From contig PUKQ01000188.1 in NCBI GenBank assembly GCA_003550565.1, positions 1 through 46,607 of the forward strand: a stretch of 46,607 nucleotides of DNA, written 5' to 3'. The notes below the pieces were generated by a model that saw only the letters and a list, made by a program, of their open reading frames with translations, was not told the origin of the DNA and searched no databases. A program made the translations under genes and the position numbers. Numbering within the stretch: position 1 is the first letter of the stretch; each line of letters starts with the position of its first letter. Source of the stretch: Syntrophomonadaceae bacterium (GTDB lineage Bacteria; Bacillota; Dethiobacteria; DTU022; PWGO01). Of this stretch, positions 45,817 through 46,607 are shown piece by piece.

Positions 45817-46083
45817 TTATTTTCTCAAACCAAGTTCTTGCAAAATTGTTCTGTAACGATCGGGATTATTATTTTTTAAATAATCCAGCAAGCCCCTTCT
45901 CTTTCCTACTAATTTTAAAAGGCCTCTCTGCGAATGATGATCCTTTTTATGTTTTTGCAAGTGCTCATTCAAATAATTAATACGCTCAGTTAAAATAGCT
46001 ATTTGAACTTCCGGCGAGCCCGTGTCATTTTCGTGTAATTGATAATTATTAATAAGTTCTCTTTTTTTGTCCTGTGTAAACAA
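45817..46083 (-). CDS. rpsO: 30S ribosomal protein S15
   Basis: An 88-residue primary 16S rRNA-binding protein. [21 protein letters not shown], the central [21 protein letters not shown] and the C-terminal [13 protein letters not shown] leave no doubt. The start is TTG with GGGAGGTG upstream. It is transcribed from its own promoter through a leader that appears to fold into a pseudoknot, a common way for S15 to repress its own translation. It precedes pnp as in most bacteria. Confidence 0.98.
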   Translation of the reverse strand: MFTQDKKRELINNYQLHENDTGSPEVQIAILTERINYLNEHLQKHKKDHHSQRGLLKLVGKRRGLLDYLKNNNPDRYRTILQELGLRK

Positions 46084-46110
46084 TAGCTACACCTCCCTTT
46101 TTGTATTTAT

Positions 46111-46154
46111 CCCCAAAAGCCAAGTAATACGCCGGGGAACGCAAAACCTAGCTT
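46111..46154 (-). promoter_or_regulatory. Candidate S15-binding pseudoknot in the rpsO leader
   Basis: On the minus strand AAGCTAGGT (46146-46154) pairs with ACTTGGCTT (46117-46125), with some G-U pairs. A symmetrical TT/TT internal loop follows, then TGCG (46140-46143) pairs with CGTA (46128-46131). CCCC in the terminal loop (46134-46137) can pair with GGGG (46111-46114) just before the ribosome binding site. The pseudoknot would control access to that site. It was folded by eye only. Confidence 0.55.
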
Positions 46155-46174
46155 ATGGTTCATCTACAATATTA

Positions 46175-46203
46175 AGTCTATCACATCTAATTGCAGGTGT
46201 AAA
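46175..46203 (-). promoter_or_regulatory. Probable promoter of rpsO
   Basis: On the minus strand, TTTACA (46198-46203) and TAGACT (46175-46180) are 17 bases apart, about 90 bases before rpsO. Confidence 0.55.
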
Positions 46204-46278
46204 CAAAATAAAAACCTTTAAACTTACGCTCTAAGTACTTAATTTGAAAAAAACTGGTAGTTAGAGACAAAATTAAAA

Positions 46279-46607
46279 TTAAGGGGTAGATATTTTCTTA
46301 TAATTATTAACCCTGGGTAGCATTCCCTCTAAGGGTTCTTGAGCAAGTTTTCGTATAATGCCAATATCTCTGGATAATTGTTTTTTTAAAGCATCTACAG
46401 TGGAAAATGCAAATTCTTCTCTTATTTTTTCTATAAAATAAACGGTGATGTCACTTCCGTATATATTACTTTTAAAATTTAAAATATTAACCTCTACGGT
46501 TAACTCACCACTGCTAAAGGTAGGGCGTATCCCAACGTTGGTAGCTCCATAAAACAGTTTATCATCTTTTGATATAATAGTATAATACACGCCTTTATCC
46601 GGTAAAA
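46279..46607 (-). CDS. ribF: Bifunctional riboflavin kinase/FAD synthetase, C-terminal part (gene runs off the window)
   Basis: Only the riboflavin kinase domain end is present; the frame is open to the window edge and the N-terminal FAD synthetase half lies beyond it. LPDKGVYYTI, NVGIRPTF with the family's conserved Asn-Gly-Arg-Pro-Thr, and VEVNILNFKSNIYG (where the family has Glu-HILDF) are seen. VYFIEKIREEFAFSTVDALKKQ follows in broken similarity to the family. The enzyme makes FMN and FAD from riboflavin. The ribF-rpsO-pnp order is standard. Confidence 0.92.
   Translation of the reverse strand, partial: LPDKGVYYTIISKDDKLFYGATNVGIRPTFSSGELTVEVNILNFKSNIYGSDITVYFIEKIREEFAFSTVDALKKQLSRDIGIIRKLAQEPLEGMLPRVNNYKKISTP

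Overview
The window reads as a chromosomal segment of an anaerobic, endospore-forming, low-GC Firmicute of the Clostridia type. The basis is SpoVS, the housekeeping order ribF-rpsO-pnp-dut / rnj / ftsK-rodZ-rimO-thpR-recA-recX-rny-ymdB-spoVS, a leucine-type T-box, a SAM-I riboswitch, and strictly anaerobic enzymes (a glycyl radical enzyme, ferredoxin-dependent 2-oxoacid oxidoreductase, a HgdC-type activase, tungstate uptake). I cannot name the genus. No rRNA, tRNA, CRISPR array, prophage or intact insertion sequence was seen. About 15 of 41 complete genes appear to start at TTG or GTG.

Layout. 1-3.9 kb (+): a tungstate module. A regulator that joins a ModE-like DNA-binding domain to a TupA-like binding domain precedes tupABC; a consensus promoter with a ModE-type operator just downstream lies in between. 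4.0-7.3 kb (-): one 1106-residue protein fusing a radical-SAM activating enzyme to a complete glycyl radical enzyme. 7.5-10.1 kb: an SRAP/HMCES-family protein (+) and leuA (-) under a T-box. 10.2-13.5 kb (+): a fused COG3580/COG3581-type protein translationally coupled to a BadF/HgdC-type ATPase, possibly an ATP-driven double-cubane reductase system of unknown substrate. 13.5-14.06 kb: no gene, but tandem repeats and a REP-like element. 14.06-17.5 kb: YjbQ family, a CapA-like metallophosphatase, a small membrane protein and a family 4 glycosyltransferase.

17.6-24.4 kb (-): metK under a SAM-I riboswitch, then mtnA-apt-mtnP-prs-gltX. Together they make SAM, cleave its by-product methylthioadenosine, return adenine to AMP and supply the PRPP this needs. 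A second REP-like hairpin lies between mtnA and apt. 24.6-30.3 kb (-): a tightly packed operon of a PHP phosphoesterase, korDABC and three subunits of a Na+-pumping decarboxylase (gamma, biotin carrier, beta). The carboxyltransferase alpha subunit is absent.

30.5-46.6 kb (-): housekeeping block, dense in RNA metabolism (YmdB, RNase Y, ThpR, RNase J, PNPase, S15) plus RecA/RecX, RimO, RodZ, FtsK, a hotdog thioesterase, dUTPase and the 3' part of ribF, which runs off the window end.

Most notable for follow-up: the tungstate sensor/operator pair, the activase-glycyl radical enzyme fusion, the fused COG3580/3581-ATPase pair, an rny leader containing a terminator-like hairpin, and a candidate S15-binding pseudoknot in the rpsO leader.
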